From Strigamia acuminata (Eukaryota > Arthropoda > Chilopoda > Geophilomorpha > Linotaeniidae), in assembly GCA_949358305.1 (NCBI GenBank), contig OX442315.1, forward strand, positions 28,236,427 through 28,300,426: DNA of 64,000 nt, given 5' to 3'. The position numbers and the translations under genes are program-made. Position 1 is the first letter of the stretch, and every line of letters starts with the position of its first letter. Positions 45,581-57,800 of this stretch are shown here, piece after piece. The notes below the pieces were generated by a model. That model did no database searches, had not been told where the DNA came from, and saw only the letters and a list, made by a program, of their open reading frames with translations.

Positions 45581-46633
45581 ATGACGACTAGAAGTGGAAG
45601 TTCGGTGAAAATCGAAGGATTGGCAATTACTAAAACCGGAAGCGCTGGAAATCAAGATCATGAAAGAATCGAACGCACTCGGCGAACGAAACGAAACGGC
45701 GTTAAAAAGCAAAAAACCAAAGTTGAAAAATGGTGTTTGGACAGCGGAGCATGTTCTCACTGTTGTCCGAACGAATCTACATTTTCAAAAATCAAATTCC
45801 TTAAAAACCAGAAGTTTAAATCGGGACAAGAAATTAGTGGAATAGGAACAGTCAAAATTCTTGTCAAAACTGACAACGGAATTGTGATTGTGAACTTAGA
45901 AAAAATGCTGCTCGTGCCGGATTTACGAGGGAATTTCATATCTGTCGGGAAGATCACCGATGATGGATACAAAGTATTGTTTGACGACAAAGTCGCAAAA
46001 ATCATAAATCCAAAAGGACAAGTTGAGTATACGGCAAAACGGAATCGAGACGGTTCATATTACATCCTCGGCCAAAGCGCAAAACAAGTCGGAACAGCGG
46101 AAATCGAAACAAGAATCGAAAGATTGAGAATTACCAAAATCGAAAGTACTGGAAATCAAGAAAAATGGTGTTTGGACAGCGGAGCATACACACACGTGTG
46201 TAAGAACGAATCGACCTTTTCAAAAATCAAATTCCTTAAAAACCAGTGGCTGGATACGGCTAGTGACGAGCAATTGGAAATTCAAGGAATAGGAACAGCC
46301 AAAGTTCTTGTCGAAAGTGAGAACAGAATTGTGGTTGTGAACTTAGAAAAAATGCTGCTTGTGCGGGATGAGCAAGTGAATTTGATGTCTGTCGTGAAGG
46401 TCACCGATTATGGATACAAAGTATTGTTCGACGACAAAGCCGCAGAAATCATAAATCCAGAAGGACAAGTTGAGTATATGGCAAAACGGGATCGAGACGG
46501 ATTGTATTACATCCTCGTCGAAACGAAAACTCAAGCGCAAATCGAAACAAGAATCGTACCAAACCGGAAGCGCAAATCGAAACAAGAATCGTACCAAAAC
46601 CGGAAGCGTATCAAAATTCAAAAAGAACACTGA
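45581..46633 (+). CDS. Tandem Copia-type retropepsin (double aspartic protease) protein
   Basis: Intact 350-aa intronless ORF starting at a true ATG. After a basic, Thr/Ser-rich leader come two copies of the Copia-type retropepsin fold, offset by 145 codons: WCLDSGACSHCC (W51, D54) and WCLDSGAYTHVC (W196, D199). Each is followed by NESTFSKIKFLKNQ, GIGT-K-LV, VNLEKMLLV and DDGYKVLFDDK-like segments, then a YYIL ending. In Copia polyproteins this domain sits between gag and integrase and works as a homodimer, one DSG per subunit. Here both halves are in one chain, as in pepsin. The first half keeps the family PDLRGNFISVGK motif; the second reads RDEQVNLMSVVK. A basic tail (NRKRKSKQES repeated as YQNRKRIKIQKEH) follows. 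Gag, integrase and reverse transcriptase are absent and no LTRs were recognised. Likely a domesticated transposon protease, but a decayed element fragment cannot be excluded. Confidence 0.72.
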   Translation: MTTRSGSSVKIEGLAITKTGSAGNQDHERIERTRRTKRNGVKKQKTKVEKWCLDSGACSHCCPNESTFSKIKFLKNQKFKSGQEISGIGTVKILVKTDNGIVIVNLEKMLLVPDLRGNFISVGKITDDGYKVLFDDKVAKIINPKGQVEYTAKRNRDGSYYILGQSAKQVGTAEIETRIERLRITKIESTGNQEKWCLDSGAYTHVCKNESTFSKIKFLKNQWLDTASDEQLEIQGIGTAKVLVESENRIVVVNLEKMLLVRDEQVNLMSVVKVTDYGYKVLFDDKAAEIINPEGQVEYMAKRDRDGLYYILVETKTQAQIETRIVPNRKRKSKQESYQNRKRIKIQKEH

Positions 46634-47755
46634 AATTCGTTAATTCCTATTTTCTAAAAATAACCGTTTTACTCGTGTAGTTGTGCAAGGAGTTTACAGT
46701 TTAAATTTTAAGTGGTCGTAGATGATTGTAACTTTCATGATTGTTTATAATTATTAATCTAATGTACAGTATTTGTACTTATTTTGAAAAGTTGATTATT
46801 ATATCAATTAGTTATTTCTCAATTTCCTATTCTTTAATATTAAAATCTAACTTCTAAGAACAGTTCGTAATTTTTTTCCACCATGGCATCTCATAATTGC
46901 AGCGGTAAAAAATGAGAACGGCTGTAATTAATTTTTAATAACATTTAAGTAAATTAATTTGCACGCCTAATATTCTATATTTAAAAAAATATTTTGAATT
47001 CAGGTCATTTTAAATTATTTAGTTTGTTAATATTAATAATTCAAATTTTTAATGAAAATCGAGGTTCAATTTACGACTCAGAGAGGGCGCCAAACTCTTA
47101 ATGCGGAAAATTTAACATTGCTGTCAATGCTGAACGAAGAAGATTGTCCTGTCTTAAAATTGATGTTCTTTAGCGAATATCGAAAAAATAGTAGGTAATG
47201 TGACTTATAAACAATCGAGGGCATAAATAAATTTGCAGTACCTTAAAGTTTGGTTCCTTCCTCGTCCTCGTGAACGTCAATTGAAATGTAGGCCTACTTA
47301 TTTATGGCGGTCGTAACCGGTCGTAACCGTCAATCCTCGGAAACCAAACTCGCCCACTTCAATTAAGAAAATAATATTTAATCGTAAAAAAAAAAAAGTT
47401 TCGTGATTTCTCTGAGAAAAAACGTGAAGTAATTTTTATTTATTTTATAACTTCATTTCTATTTTTATTTAGTTCAGCTGAAACTCGAGAGAGGGCGCGA
47501 CAAGGCTTAAGCTCGCACTTCGGAAAAGAAAAATTGAATTTTCCAAATAACATAACAGTTGAAGTAGAATGGATCAAATTAATGCTTTGAAAATTAATCC
47601 GATCAAAAACTCAACATGATTCTAAAAAATAAAAACAGGTAAGACACATTAAAACCTAAAAAAAGTATAAATATTATTACTTAAAACATTTTGTATTTGA
47701 TAAAATAATCATCTGATTTACTGATGGTGATTAGATTTGATTACACCATCGACTA
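46634..47755. other. AT-rich spacer with two tentative short exons
   Basis: Mostly AT-rich. A short ATG frame at 47052-47194 (MKIEVQFTTQRGRQTLNAEN at its start) ends at a GTAATG donor, and its phase fits a following open stretch after TTATTTAG at about 47473 (SSAETRERARQGLSSHFGKE) that ends in TGA at about 47590. Both contain a similar AGAGAGGGCGC core. This could be a ~90-aa gene or chance; no homology is recognised. Confidence 0.25.
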
Positions 47756-49490
47756 ATGTTTGCTCCATTACCCGAGTTAGCCACACGTTGTGACGCTTTT
47801 GATTTTTCCGCGCAATTTCATCCCATTATTCTAGCAACAGATGTCGTTAAACACCCGCATCTCAGAACATCTCTCAATTACACCGATTCCTGTTTAATAA
47901 TATTTTATCCGCATCTTTTGCACGATTGTATCGACGTTGAAGCAATCATCGCATCTTTGTGGCTGATGAACAAATGCAAAGAAATAGATGTGAGGGTCGC
48001 GAAAATACCGTGGTTTACCTTTTAGGATTTGGCCGAATCGATATTATCGATTCTCCCTTTGCCGCTGATGAGCCTGCATTTTGGAAATGACGTCATACAA
48101 AGGTCGCTGATCTTTTTGTTGATTGGCTGATTGTGATGAATAGGCGTGGTTCTGAGCACGGTCGAGATCCGCCTTTTGGCAATTTGAAAATGTAATTTTA
48201 GGACGAATCGCGTTTGCAGTGTAATTCCTACGTCAATTTGAAGGAGAAATTACCAAATGGAAAACACGAAACAATGAATTTTTTTTTTCTTCTGTAAATG
48301 GAAATTGCGACAAAAAAAATACAAAAACCCTCTAAAAAAAATAAATAAACGCAAAGAATTTTTTTTTAAAAAAAAGAAAACCTAAAAATCAATAAATATT
48401 TGTGATGTATTTATTTTGTTTGTTTATTTTCAGAAATCTTTTTTTCCCGTTTCATCATTGGACGAGGCGAAGAAAACCGAATGTCTATTGTTTGCCAACC
48501 GCCATTGTTGCGCACTTCTCTTGTACTTGCAGGCGTCTGTCTGGCACGAGCGATAACATTGTTGATGGTGGCATGACAATGCGGGCTTCCGGTCTGTTAG
48601 CCTGGAGATAAGGGTTCGCGAAATGTGATGCCCCAAAACTGAACACCGTGTTTTGCCACGATGCTGGAGGTGACCACTACAAGTAGAAAGAACAAGAACA
48701 GATGGAAACATTATTGCGATATCTCGGATTGAAGAAGACAAAAAATGTAAACAGAACGATAAAATCAATTTAAAAAAAAAAAAAAATATTAGATACAAGT
48801 CAGTTTATACATATTTTATTTTTCTAGATTAAATTTACGGCAGCTGGAATGGAGCAATTTGAAAATCAGGTGATTGATGTTGTTTAACTTAGCCAAAATA
48901 TTCGATTTTATTTTTTTAAATCTAAATTTAACGGCGCTTTGAAACGACTTTGTGAGTGACCGCATCCAACGTTTTCACGTTGGGTATACGGATTACCACA
49001 TAGGAATAAATAGAGATAGGAATCTTCATTTATTTGCATTATCGTAATGATTTATCAAAGGAGCTTATGACCGACTTATGTTTTTCATAACGTTCAATCT
49101 GCTTAATTGACGATTCCATTAATAACCACACCCATGCTGTAGTTTATTGGCCTTTCCCACATTTCGTTTTCACGCTTTTTCCACCCATTTCATCAATTCA
49201 TTCAACAGTTTGCGTCTGAAAACGTGTTGGAACCTCGAACTTTCTCGAGTAATGACAACATTGTTTGCAAATTGCACCGTTTTCGCTCATTACTGAAAGA
49301 GTGGGTGAAAAAGGAATTGGAAATGTTAGACGAAAATTGCGGCAAACGAATTCTAGGGCCCTTGCTGACGCCATTACGGTTATCTTGTCAACCTGTGGCC
49401 TGTAATTTGCATAGTGAACTCTTCTCACATTGCACTTGGCGCCCGCCATCAGTTGCTATCAGTCTACTCATCAGGGGTTTTCTTGTTTAG
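47756..49490 (+). CDS. Multi-exon gene of unknown function
   Basis: I do not recognise this gene. Exon-like pieces on the plus strand share phase 0. 47756-about 47988 starts MFAPLPELATRCDAFDF and ends NKCKEID before GTGAGG. 48434-about 48553 follows a TTTATTTTCAG acceptor (KSFFPVSSLDEAKKTE, then CCALLLYLQASVWHER); its donor is unclear. 48702-48746 reads METLLRYLGLKKTKN, 48828-48869 reads IKFTAAGMEQFENQ, and 49209-49490 follows CATTCAACAG (FASENVLEPRTFSSNDNIVC, LHRFRSLLKEWVKKELEML). The last three are well-formed, consecutive and all in phase 0, with a helical, protein-like composition. The join between the second and third pieces is unresolved, so the full protein cannot be stated. The final ~30 residues, after LLTPLR, look non-coding, and the true end may be earlier or in another exon. 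Confidence 0.4.
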
Positions 49491-52400
49491 GAGTCCATTT
49501 TGGAGAATGTAGCAAATTTTTGGCCCGTTTTGTGGCACCGATAGGGAAGTGCCGTAGCACGGTACACGCAAATCGAAGATTCTGGTTGATGTTGGTGTTG
49601 TGGACGTAATTTTGCTCGCTGATATTTTATTTTATTGATAAATAAGAAGGTTTGCTTGTACATATTAAATTTCAACCTGAGGGAGTCCCCACGAGATCGG
49701 TTTACAGTGCTTTTGAGGTTCCTTTTTTACCGTGGTGCCAGGTAGGCGCCCCTATTGGTATTCACCAACAAATATAGTCTGGGAACGGATTTAGGTTTTT
49801 TTATTTTTTTTTTTTTATTTCGGTTGATTTGTATGGTCTGTTTGTGTGCGTGTAAGGTGGTCTGAGAGTTGAGTTATGTGTGATGTTTTGTAGATTTGGA
49901 GCTTTTTGTTTGTAATAATTTTAAGGCTTTGGAAGGAAAACTAGGTTAAATGTGGCATTAAAAATTGAATTCAAATTTCTAACAAAGGATTTGTTTTTTT
50001 ATTTGCTGTTTTACATAAATTGGTCTTTCATAAAAGTGATGAAAAGATAGGCGATTGGTCTAATGAAATATGAATTTGACTAACGTAATGAATAAGTAGG
50101 ACAATTTTCTGATTGTGCGTTGGAATGAAATGGAAATTGGAAAATTCAAACGCTAAAGACTTAATTTTCATTCCTAGCTTTTCAAACTAAAATATACGGT
50201 TCTGTTTTTACAACAAAAAGACTAACAAGTGGAATTCTCTAAATATTTCCTATAAAATTACAGTTAATGGAAATATTGTTCGTTAAAACGGAATTGAATT
50301 TACTTTTCTAGACCTGCTGACAAGTGAGTGTAAAAACCGAATTGGGTGAATTTGAAATATTCCACTCGTGCTTGTTGAATACAATCAGTTGTTGTTTACA
50401 GCGTGAAAAGAGCATTCTTGTTTAAAAGCGAGGGGGAAATGTGTTGATTTAGCGATCAAAACCGGGGCGCTTTGATAAAGTTAGTATTGTTCAACGCTTT
50501 GCACACAGAAAGTTCATTGATCCGGCAATCATTCATCTTTTCTATCTTATTAGCACCTGTGAGCCAGCAATTATACAAAGATCAATACGATTAACTAACT
50601 CGTATGCCACTTCCTTCATTGCTTTCTCTCTCTCTGTCTTTCCGGTTGGCCGTTATCAGTGGAGTGAGAGAGAGAGAACTCATCATTACTAAATGAGTTT
50701 ATCTGGTCGGGCAAACACAAGAAGCTTCTTCTTTAGTTCTTTACTCATTCTTTCTCATTCATTGGCAAGTTTGTCCACAAGTTTCACAAGTAGCCGTTGG
50801 TATCTGGCGTGCATATTTTTTGGCCGCGTTTCGCCTCCCGTCACGTCACATTATCGCTTTTTTGGCTTTGAATCCCATCCAGCACATCTTTTGTCAATTC
50901 TGCAAGAAGTGGAAAACAGATTTCTTTAGCTATTCGCACGAATGTCGACAAAGCCTTTTGCTTGCCTTTCCTCTTTTCAACTCGTTTCTTGTGCTCAACC
51001 ACCAGGGGTGGTTAGATGAATGTGGGTGTGGTGCCGTACGGTGCCTCAGCTTCTCGTGCCATCAATTCCTCATCAAAAATGCATGAATATCAATGACTAG
51101 GCAAGACGCGAAGGCAATCGGCTTGCCTGCTGCACTTCTATTTCCCGTCCTGCGCTTATCTTTGCATTGGGGGATGGAGAACGAAGCGAACGAGCGAGGG
51201 TAGATGGTGGCGGGGGAAGGGGAGGGTGGGAGTTGGTGGCTGCCGCCCGGGTTTATGCATGAAAAATTATCCCCAGCCACGCGATAAGCCCAGAGGACGG
51301 CGCACGGCAAAGCGGCGGAGGCCGAGCAACGAGCGGCGGCGGAAACGGCTTCGCAGCGCCCGATGGAAATGCATAAGTTTGTCAGATAAGAAACCCCTCC
51401 CCCGTACCCAATTCTCCTCCAACTACCACACTCACCCTCTCTCCTCTCTCTCTCTCTCTCCTCTCTCTTGCTCGCTCTCTTCCCTCCCCCAAGTGCCGCC
51501 GGGCCCAGCGTTTGGCAGATAACGATACATGTGATTAATGTGCTATTTAGGCAGGCGATATTGGGAAGACACCAGGAATTGTTTGCCTCATTTTCCCCCC
51601 TCTCTTTCTCTCGAGATGGGGTGGGTGGGTGTTAAGCCAGAAACTGATAAGGGGTCGCGAGTATTATGCTGCGATGCTGGGTAATTGTATTTGAGGCTAA
51701 TAAAGCGAAACGAACGAGTGAATATGGTTTGAGTGTTTTTATTGTGGTATTTTAGCGTTTAATTTTTTTTTCTTCCTTGTATGAAGCGAAGAAGTAATTT
51801 GTAAAGATTGCGCAGTGTGTAAAGAATCTAAAGATTAACGTTTTAGCGGGGGAATATTGCCATTTGTCAAGATTATTTGTTTTCTTTTTTATTTTTATTT
51901 GTTGTTTGTTTTTATTTGTTTTTTTTTATTTTTTTCTTTTTTAAATATGATTTGACACGAGTGAATCGCTATGAAAAGGAAGGGCGCGATGGAATCAGAA
52001 ACAGAAGTCGCATCATCGTCATCATCATCATCATTTTTATGATGCTGAATCGTTGGAGGAACGTTGAACGCGGATGAGAACGCGACTTGCATCCTCCATA
52101 GTCTGAGTTGCCATTGGCTACGAGCTCACATAATTATCGAATGGGCGATTTAGATGGAGACAAATGGTGGAGCTCGATAAGGAAAAATGTTTTAGCGCCC
52201 GGAGAGACAAGCGCGCTGATTGGGCCGCCCCGACTAACACGAGCCGCACCCTGGGCACGGCACGTGGGGATGGATGCGGGGGTGTCATCCATCAAACTCA
52301 ACCGAAGGGATTTCTGATAGCGTAGGGCCTTTTGAACGCCATGACAGTTGCGGGGGAGGATGGGGAGGGCGACGCGGGGTAAAGTAGTAGGATGAAGCAA

Positions 52401-54299
52401 TGAATCATAACGTGATTAGGAACTGGAAATGAAAAATTGTAGTGTTTTGAAAAGGAAGTCTTGATTGGAAACATGTTTTGATTGATGGAGATTGTTAAAG
52501 GGTTGGGATTTAGTGTTACTGGCTATGAATGGAATTGTACGCTTTTATCTAATGAGGACTCAATCAGATTTTTGAGATTGCAATCCGCGTTCGTTGTCTG
52601 TCTGTCTGGGCTTGTTTGGCCGGGCGCGGCTATTTTGTGCGGATGGTTTATGTGCGAGCGACTAGAATATGGAATTGTAGTAAACAGGGGTTATAAACTC
52701 AAATTGTGACATGAAATTGAGCGGCGCTCATTTATTATTTGGATTTTATCGGTTTGTGGTCGTCAAGTTGGATGATGGGAAATGTTGCGTCGGGGAGTTT
52801 GAGGACTGTGTTAAAAAAGTTTGCAGGTCGTAAACCTTGTTGGAATAATTACGCTGATAAGGAAATGTATTTGAAGTCGTTTGGAAATGTCATTTTATGC
52901 GGTGTCATTTTAACTTTTAAAAAAAAAAAAATTTAAAAAAAAAATATTTTTTTAAATTTTTTAAATTTTTTTTTATATTTTATTATTTTTTTTTGTTATT
53001 ATTACTTGACTATGTGGTAGTTTAAAAGTGAATTAATTGCATTTTGGAATGTTGTTGGCACGTTTCCAGAAGTAAATGAAGACATTTTGAATATGAAAGG
53101 GATGAAAGCGGGGGAGGAAAAAAAAATAGTTTGCAGCGAAGCCTAGGTGAGATGATCGCAGAAAACTCCGCCCGCATGTTGGCTTCTCGTCATAACAGAA
53201 TAATTCACGGAGATAGAAGTAGATAGGCGAGCTAATTTTCACGTTTGGAGCGCGACTATCATAAATTAGAGATGGCTACGACCCACCGAGGTCTCCTGCA
53301 GGACCCAGCATCTTGAGATAAGGGAAGGTAAAGGAAGAGGAGATGAGGTAGGAGGTGTGGAGAAGTGAGAGAAAGGATCCCCTGGTGGACCGAACTCACT
53401 TGGGTCGCATCCATTTGGAACGCATTGACGGGCGACTATCTGCTGCTGACCCCACCCACAATGGAATGAAGGAGCAACTTTAGTTGGCAAAAGATTCAAG
53501 TTAGCGATTCAAGTTGACAGTATGACGATGTTTTGTGCAAATGCAAACTAATTTCCAAGCTAGGTGACAATATCAGAGATTGGAGTGTCACAAATTGAAT
53601 TGAGACGCCTGTTTGTGCGAGTGTGGGTGATGGCGAAGGGTGTTGGCAGTTGAAATCCTTATCGGATACCCAGTTGCAAATTAAAGTTGTGGGATGTCGG
53701 TTTGGCATTTCCCGAATCTATTTTGCATTTTCCTTCTTCCATTTGTGGCCAGCTGCTGATAGAGCACTCGCTGTCAAATGTACATATAAATGGGCTTAGT
53801 TGGAATTGAGTTGATGTGTATTAGCTTTTTTATCCGTCTATAAATTGAATAGTCGTGCGAAGACGTGAGTCACTTATTTATTCCTATTTAAAACATTTTT
53901 CAAGTTTCTTTTGTGGTTTAGTTGTAGGATTTGGACAATTCGAATTCTAAGTGTATTTTCTTTGTTAGAATGAGTTATAAGTTTGGTTTGCATGCAGTAT
54001 CTTGATGTGACGTATCCATGACTTTTAGAAATGACAGGTAATGACAATAAATAATTTTAGATTTTTTTTTGGTGCAATTTGACATCAAGATACTGGGCGC
54101 AGGTTTGTAATATTTAAGCCACAACTGGTTTTTGTTGTGTGATTTAAAATTTATGATCCAGTTTTAATACAAATTAGAGACAGTCAAACCTTGTTTATTT
54201 TTGGAGTTTTTGGTTTATGATTGCTTTTGAATTGGGTATAAAAGGATTATACCCATGCATTTTCAGCGTCCATTTTGAATTTGTTAGATTAATGGCCTT
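49491..54299. other. Non-coding stretch with GC-rich islands and CT/GA tracts
   Basis: No convincing exon seen on either strand. Compositional islands: GC-rich at about 51170-51380, 51480-51530 and 52190-52380, amid AT-rich DNA. CT/GA tracts lie at about 50628-50690 and 51437-51480, a TCA microsatellite at about 52012-52033, and an A/T homopolymer cluster at about 52917-52990. GATAA-type motifs are common (GTCAGATAAG at 51380, GCAGATAACG at 51515), as are CAAAT and TAATTA motifs. This looks like cis-regulatory or intronic DNA of a developmental gene, but that is an inference. Confidence 0.4.
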
Positions 54300-54317
54300 T
54301 GGGGCCCCTAGACATCT

Positions 54318-54846
54318 CAGAGTCGACCAACAATAACAGTCTTCGGAAACGTCGGTATTCGGTGAGTTTAATACAGTAATTGGAATATGGTATTCGGTGA
54401 TTTACTGATTTTAATACCGTATTTTATCGATTAAGAGCCGCAGCTTTTATTCAAAACTGTCATTTTTGTCAGAAATTACAACTTCGGTTTTTCGATGTAA
54501 CAAACGAAGTCTGAATGTCACAAACGAAGCATACGTTTAGCGTTCGTGAGGTTAAATACGGAAACAATACCGTACTTTTCCAAAAATACGGTATGTTTAG
54601 TATCTCGGCTACTATTCAAGGGCGGCTACAATTCGAGGGCGACTCTAAATTGGTAAAATACGGTATTTGAATTAGATGTTCGATGATTATAAGTATTTTG
54701 GTGCAATTTTTTAAAGGTAAAAAGTCACTTTTTTGCATTAAAAAGTGAAAGTGACGACGGTATTCGGTAAATATTTGGTATTTGGTAATTTTAACATTTG
54801 GTAAGTATTTCGTAATCGGTGATTTTGGTATTCGGTGCATCTCTAG
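54318..54846. mobile_element. hAT-like remnant with a nested TA-flanked MITE
   Basis: GGTATTCGGT-type motifs repeat on both sides (about 54351, 54390, 54760, 54825), and the right end GGTATTCGGTGCATCTCTAG resembles hAT termini of the CAGAGATGCACCG type when reverse-complemented. Inside, 54415-54665 is a separate foldback. Its ends, TACCGTATTTTATCGATTAA and the reverse-complemented right end TACCGTATTTTACCAATTTA, are mirror images, with GAGCCGC/GAGTCGCC next in. This is insertion of one element into another. Confidence 0.6.
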
Positions 54847-57800
54847 TGAAAAACAAACACCACAAACACTTGAAACACGACTTTTTGAATGCAGCTCCTG
54901 TTTGTTTATTAATTACATTTTTCACGTTTTCCCTAAATTTAGTTTTGTTTATTAATTTTTATTATTATTTTAAATTTAAGACTATGACGTCAGGTTGAAA
55001 TACAAACACGTTTGAGGACGCGTGCGCAGTGGCTGGCTCCATGGCGTCGCCTGCTGAGGGTAGATAAGGTCTCGGCCGGGATGAATATGAATGGCTCTAT
55101 TGTGGGGGAGGGGGGAAAGTATGGTGAGAAGGGTAGGGACAGGATTGTGGGGATAATCCTTTATCACTTTTCCCAGGATATGGAAGAAGGTTGAAACAGT
55201 TGAGGGATACATTTCACCTCTCAAACTAGTTGCCTGTCCATTTTGTTTCATTTTTTTATTTTTTTATTTTTTTATTTTAAAATTTAAATTTCCAAAAAAA
55301 AAAATGTGTAATGGTAATTATGAAATTGTTTTTAAAAATATGGTTATTATTTTTTTTTATTGCCCGAATTTTTCTCATGGGAAAAATATTCGCACTCCCA
55401 ATTTAAGCAAGAAAACGCGTTTCTCTAAATTGGAACGCAGGGTGAAACGCAGTCAAGGAATAGTGGACCCAGTAGATACAATTGGAAGATAAGAAAACCC
55501 AGTGGGCGCGAGGGGGATTCACATGGGGGGAGGGAGACGGAGTGAAAGAAGGAGGGAGGTCATTTCCGTCCCACGTAACGGAAGGCGAATATCGCCACCA
55601 TGCGAGAGGATTGTCAACTGTGATAAGGAAAATGTGTTATGGCTTCTTCGTCGTCTTTCATATTTATTTATTTATTTATTTATATTATTAAATTCAATAT
55701 GTGAAATACATATTTAAATTGAATTTCAATTCGATTTCGAATCGATCAGACAGAAATTTAAAAAAAAAAAATTTAAAAAATGATTTATACGTTGTTTACA
55801 ATGTAGTTTTATGAGTCTTGTTTGTTTGTGTATATTGTAAATAATCAGAATGGCTACTTGAGATGATGCTGTGATTTCCGAGTGTTTTATCTGTGAATAT
55901 TTGTGTAATTAGGGGGAAGGATAATCCCCCCACTCGTCGACGATATCTTTTCTCATTCCCTCCCTCCCCTGTTGGGAAAACCGTGTGAATAATCAAATGA
56001 TTATCGTGAACTGAGATAGTCCCATGTTTACTACACATGCGCACTTCGATTTGTGTCATTTATGAAGACGAAGGGAGTTGATTATGATCATCCATTTTTT
56101 TTTCGGCTTAAAGGGAAGGCTTGGGCGATTAAAATAACACTTTAAAAAAAATGGAATAAATTTGGCTTATAAAAAATGATGTTACCGTAAGTTAGACGTG
56201 CCATACGGTAGCACTTTATACACCCGTGATTTTTTAATGGGTTCTAGGAATTGTAAATGGAAATCATCTGTTAGGCTGAATGAGATTATAAATCTAAATT
56301 GCAATTGATTGGAGACAAATAGGTCGTAAAACGAGCATTGCTTTCGTGCTGTTGGTATTGACAAAATGAATGATAAGTTTACGATTCAAAATGGGCATTA
56401 TCAAGACATCCGGGATCTTGATAGCAAACATTTTTCAGCCTTAAGACTCGCTGATTATCATCATTTTAAGGGAACAATATACCGTTTCATGAACGAAAAC
56501 AGAACTGGAGCTTCGATTTTCAAAATTAAGGAAGAGATTTTATTTATATTTTTATCTATTTTTATCTTTTTATAAGAGTCAGACCTCGTTAGGATGTTAA
56601 GAAACAATCTTTCTTTTTATCTCAAACTGCACTCAACGATTATCGCAATTTTCCTCCTGAAAAAGCTTAGAAAATAATTTATTTATTTATTTATTTATGT
56701 CCAATCGAGGTGAAAAATGACTTGATTTTATTATAAAATGACGGGATTCAATTTTCTATATTAATTAATTAAATATATGAATTTCAGTCATGATTTAATG
56801 TTATAGAACAATTGAAACTATACTGGGTTTATAGTTTGCACGTAATTTACTGAAAACGGCGATTTTTGTCGCACAAAACTGCACCAAACAATATTATCTA
56901 AATGTGTTATAATAATAAAATTAAAAAAAGCGAGTCCTACTTGGTTTTATAGAAGGAACTGATAGGAAAGGTTGCGACAAGTGGCGGTCTGATTTCGCAA
57001 CAATGCAGCTTTATTGGCAGCAAGCCCTTTTCCGTTGGTTTCTTTCACCGGAAGTAACTAAACAACCGCCGCATGAAAAGTTTGGTTTATGTGGGGGCCT
57101 TCACTTTTCACACATCAGGGGTTCTGACGCGGGGGTGGGTGTTCGGAGCGATATCACGGAGTGAGAAAGAATAGGGTGCAATTTTTCCCGGCTTTGTCTT
57201 TTCCGTTTCAATGTCAGCCATGTTGTGGCTGTCAGATCGTCACGTGACCTATAATAGGCTTAACTCCTCGTTGACAGGCTGCGATAACGTTGCCGACCCT
57301 CTCTTAGTTACAGGATTTCTCAGCAGGAGGCAAACAGGAAAAGACTCGCGCTCATGTAACAATCCACGGCTAATTGGCACTATGCAGAGTTCTTTCATTT
57401 TTTTCTATTATTGAATTTGACAAGCTATTATTGAGTTGTACAAAGGGCGTGTTATATAGTTTTAATTTAATTTCGCATCAAAAAACATTTTTTGAAACAG
57501 TTTAAACAATAAGTAGTAACAAAAAACGGTTATTTATTTATTTATTTGTATATTTTTTACTAAAAAGAATATTTTAGTGGATGGAATCTTGAATCGTTCA
57601 TGACAGAGGGACAGAAATCTGTTAATGGCAGATTGGGCGAAGAGAACATTCCAGACTTGACGAAAAACAAGTTTGTGGATTTGTATCTTGTGTTATAAAT
57701 AAATGTAAATTTTAATGGGCATTTTTATGACATTAGCAAGGAGGTTTATTAACGGTTGAAGCTATTTTAGATTTGCTAAGAATAAATGCAAATTGTCTCA

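Noticed and set aside
45000-47100. LTRs around the double-retropepsin gene
   Set aside because: I compared flanks by eye for direct repeats starting TG and ending CA and saw none; a self-alignment would be decisive.
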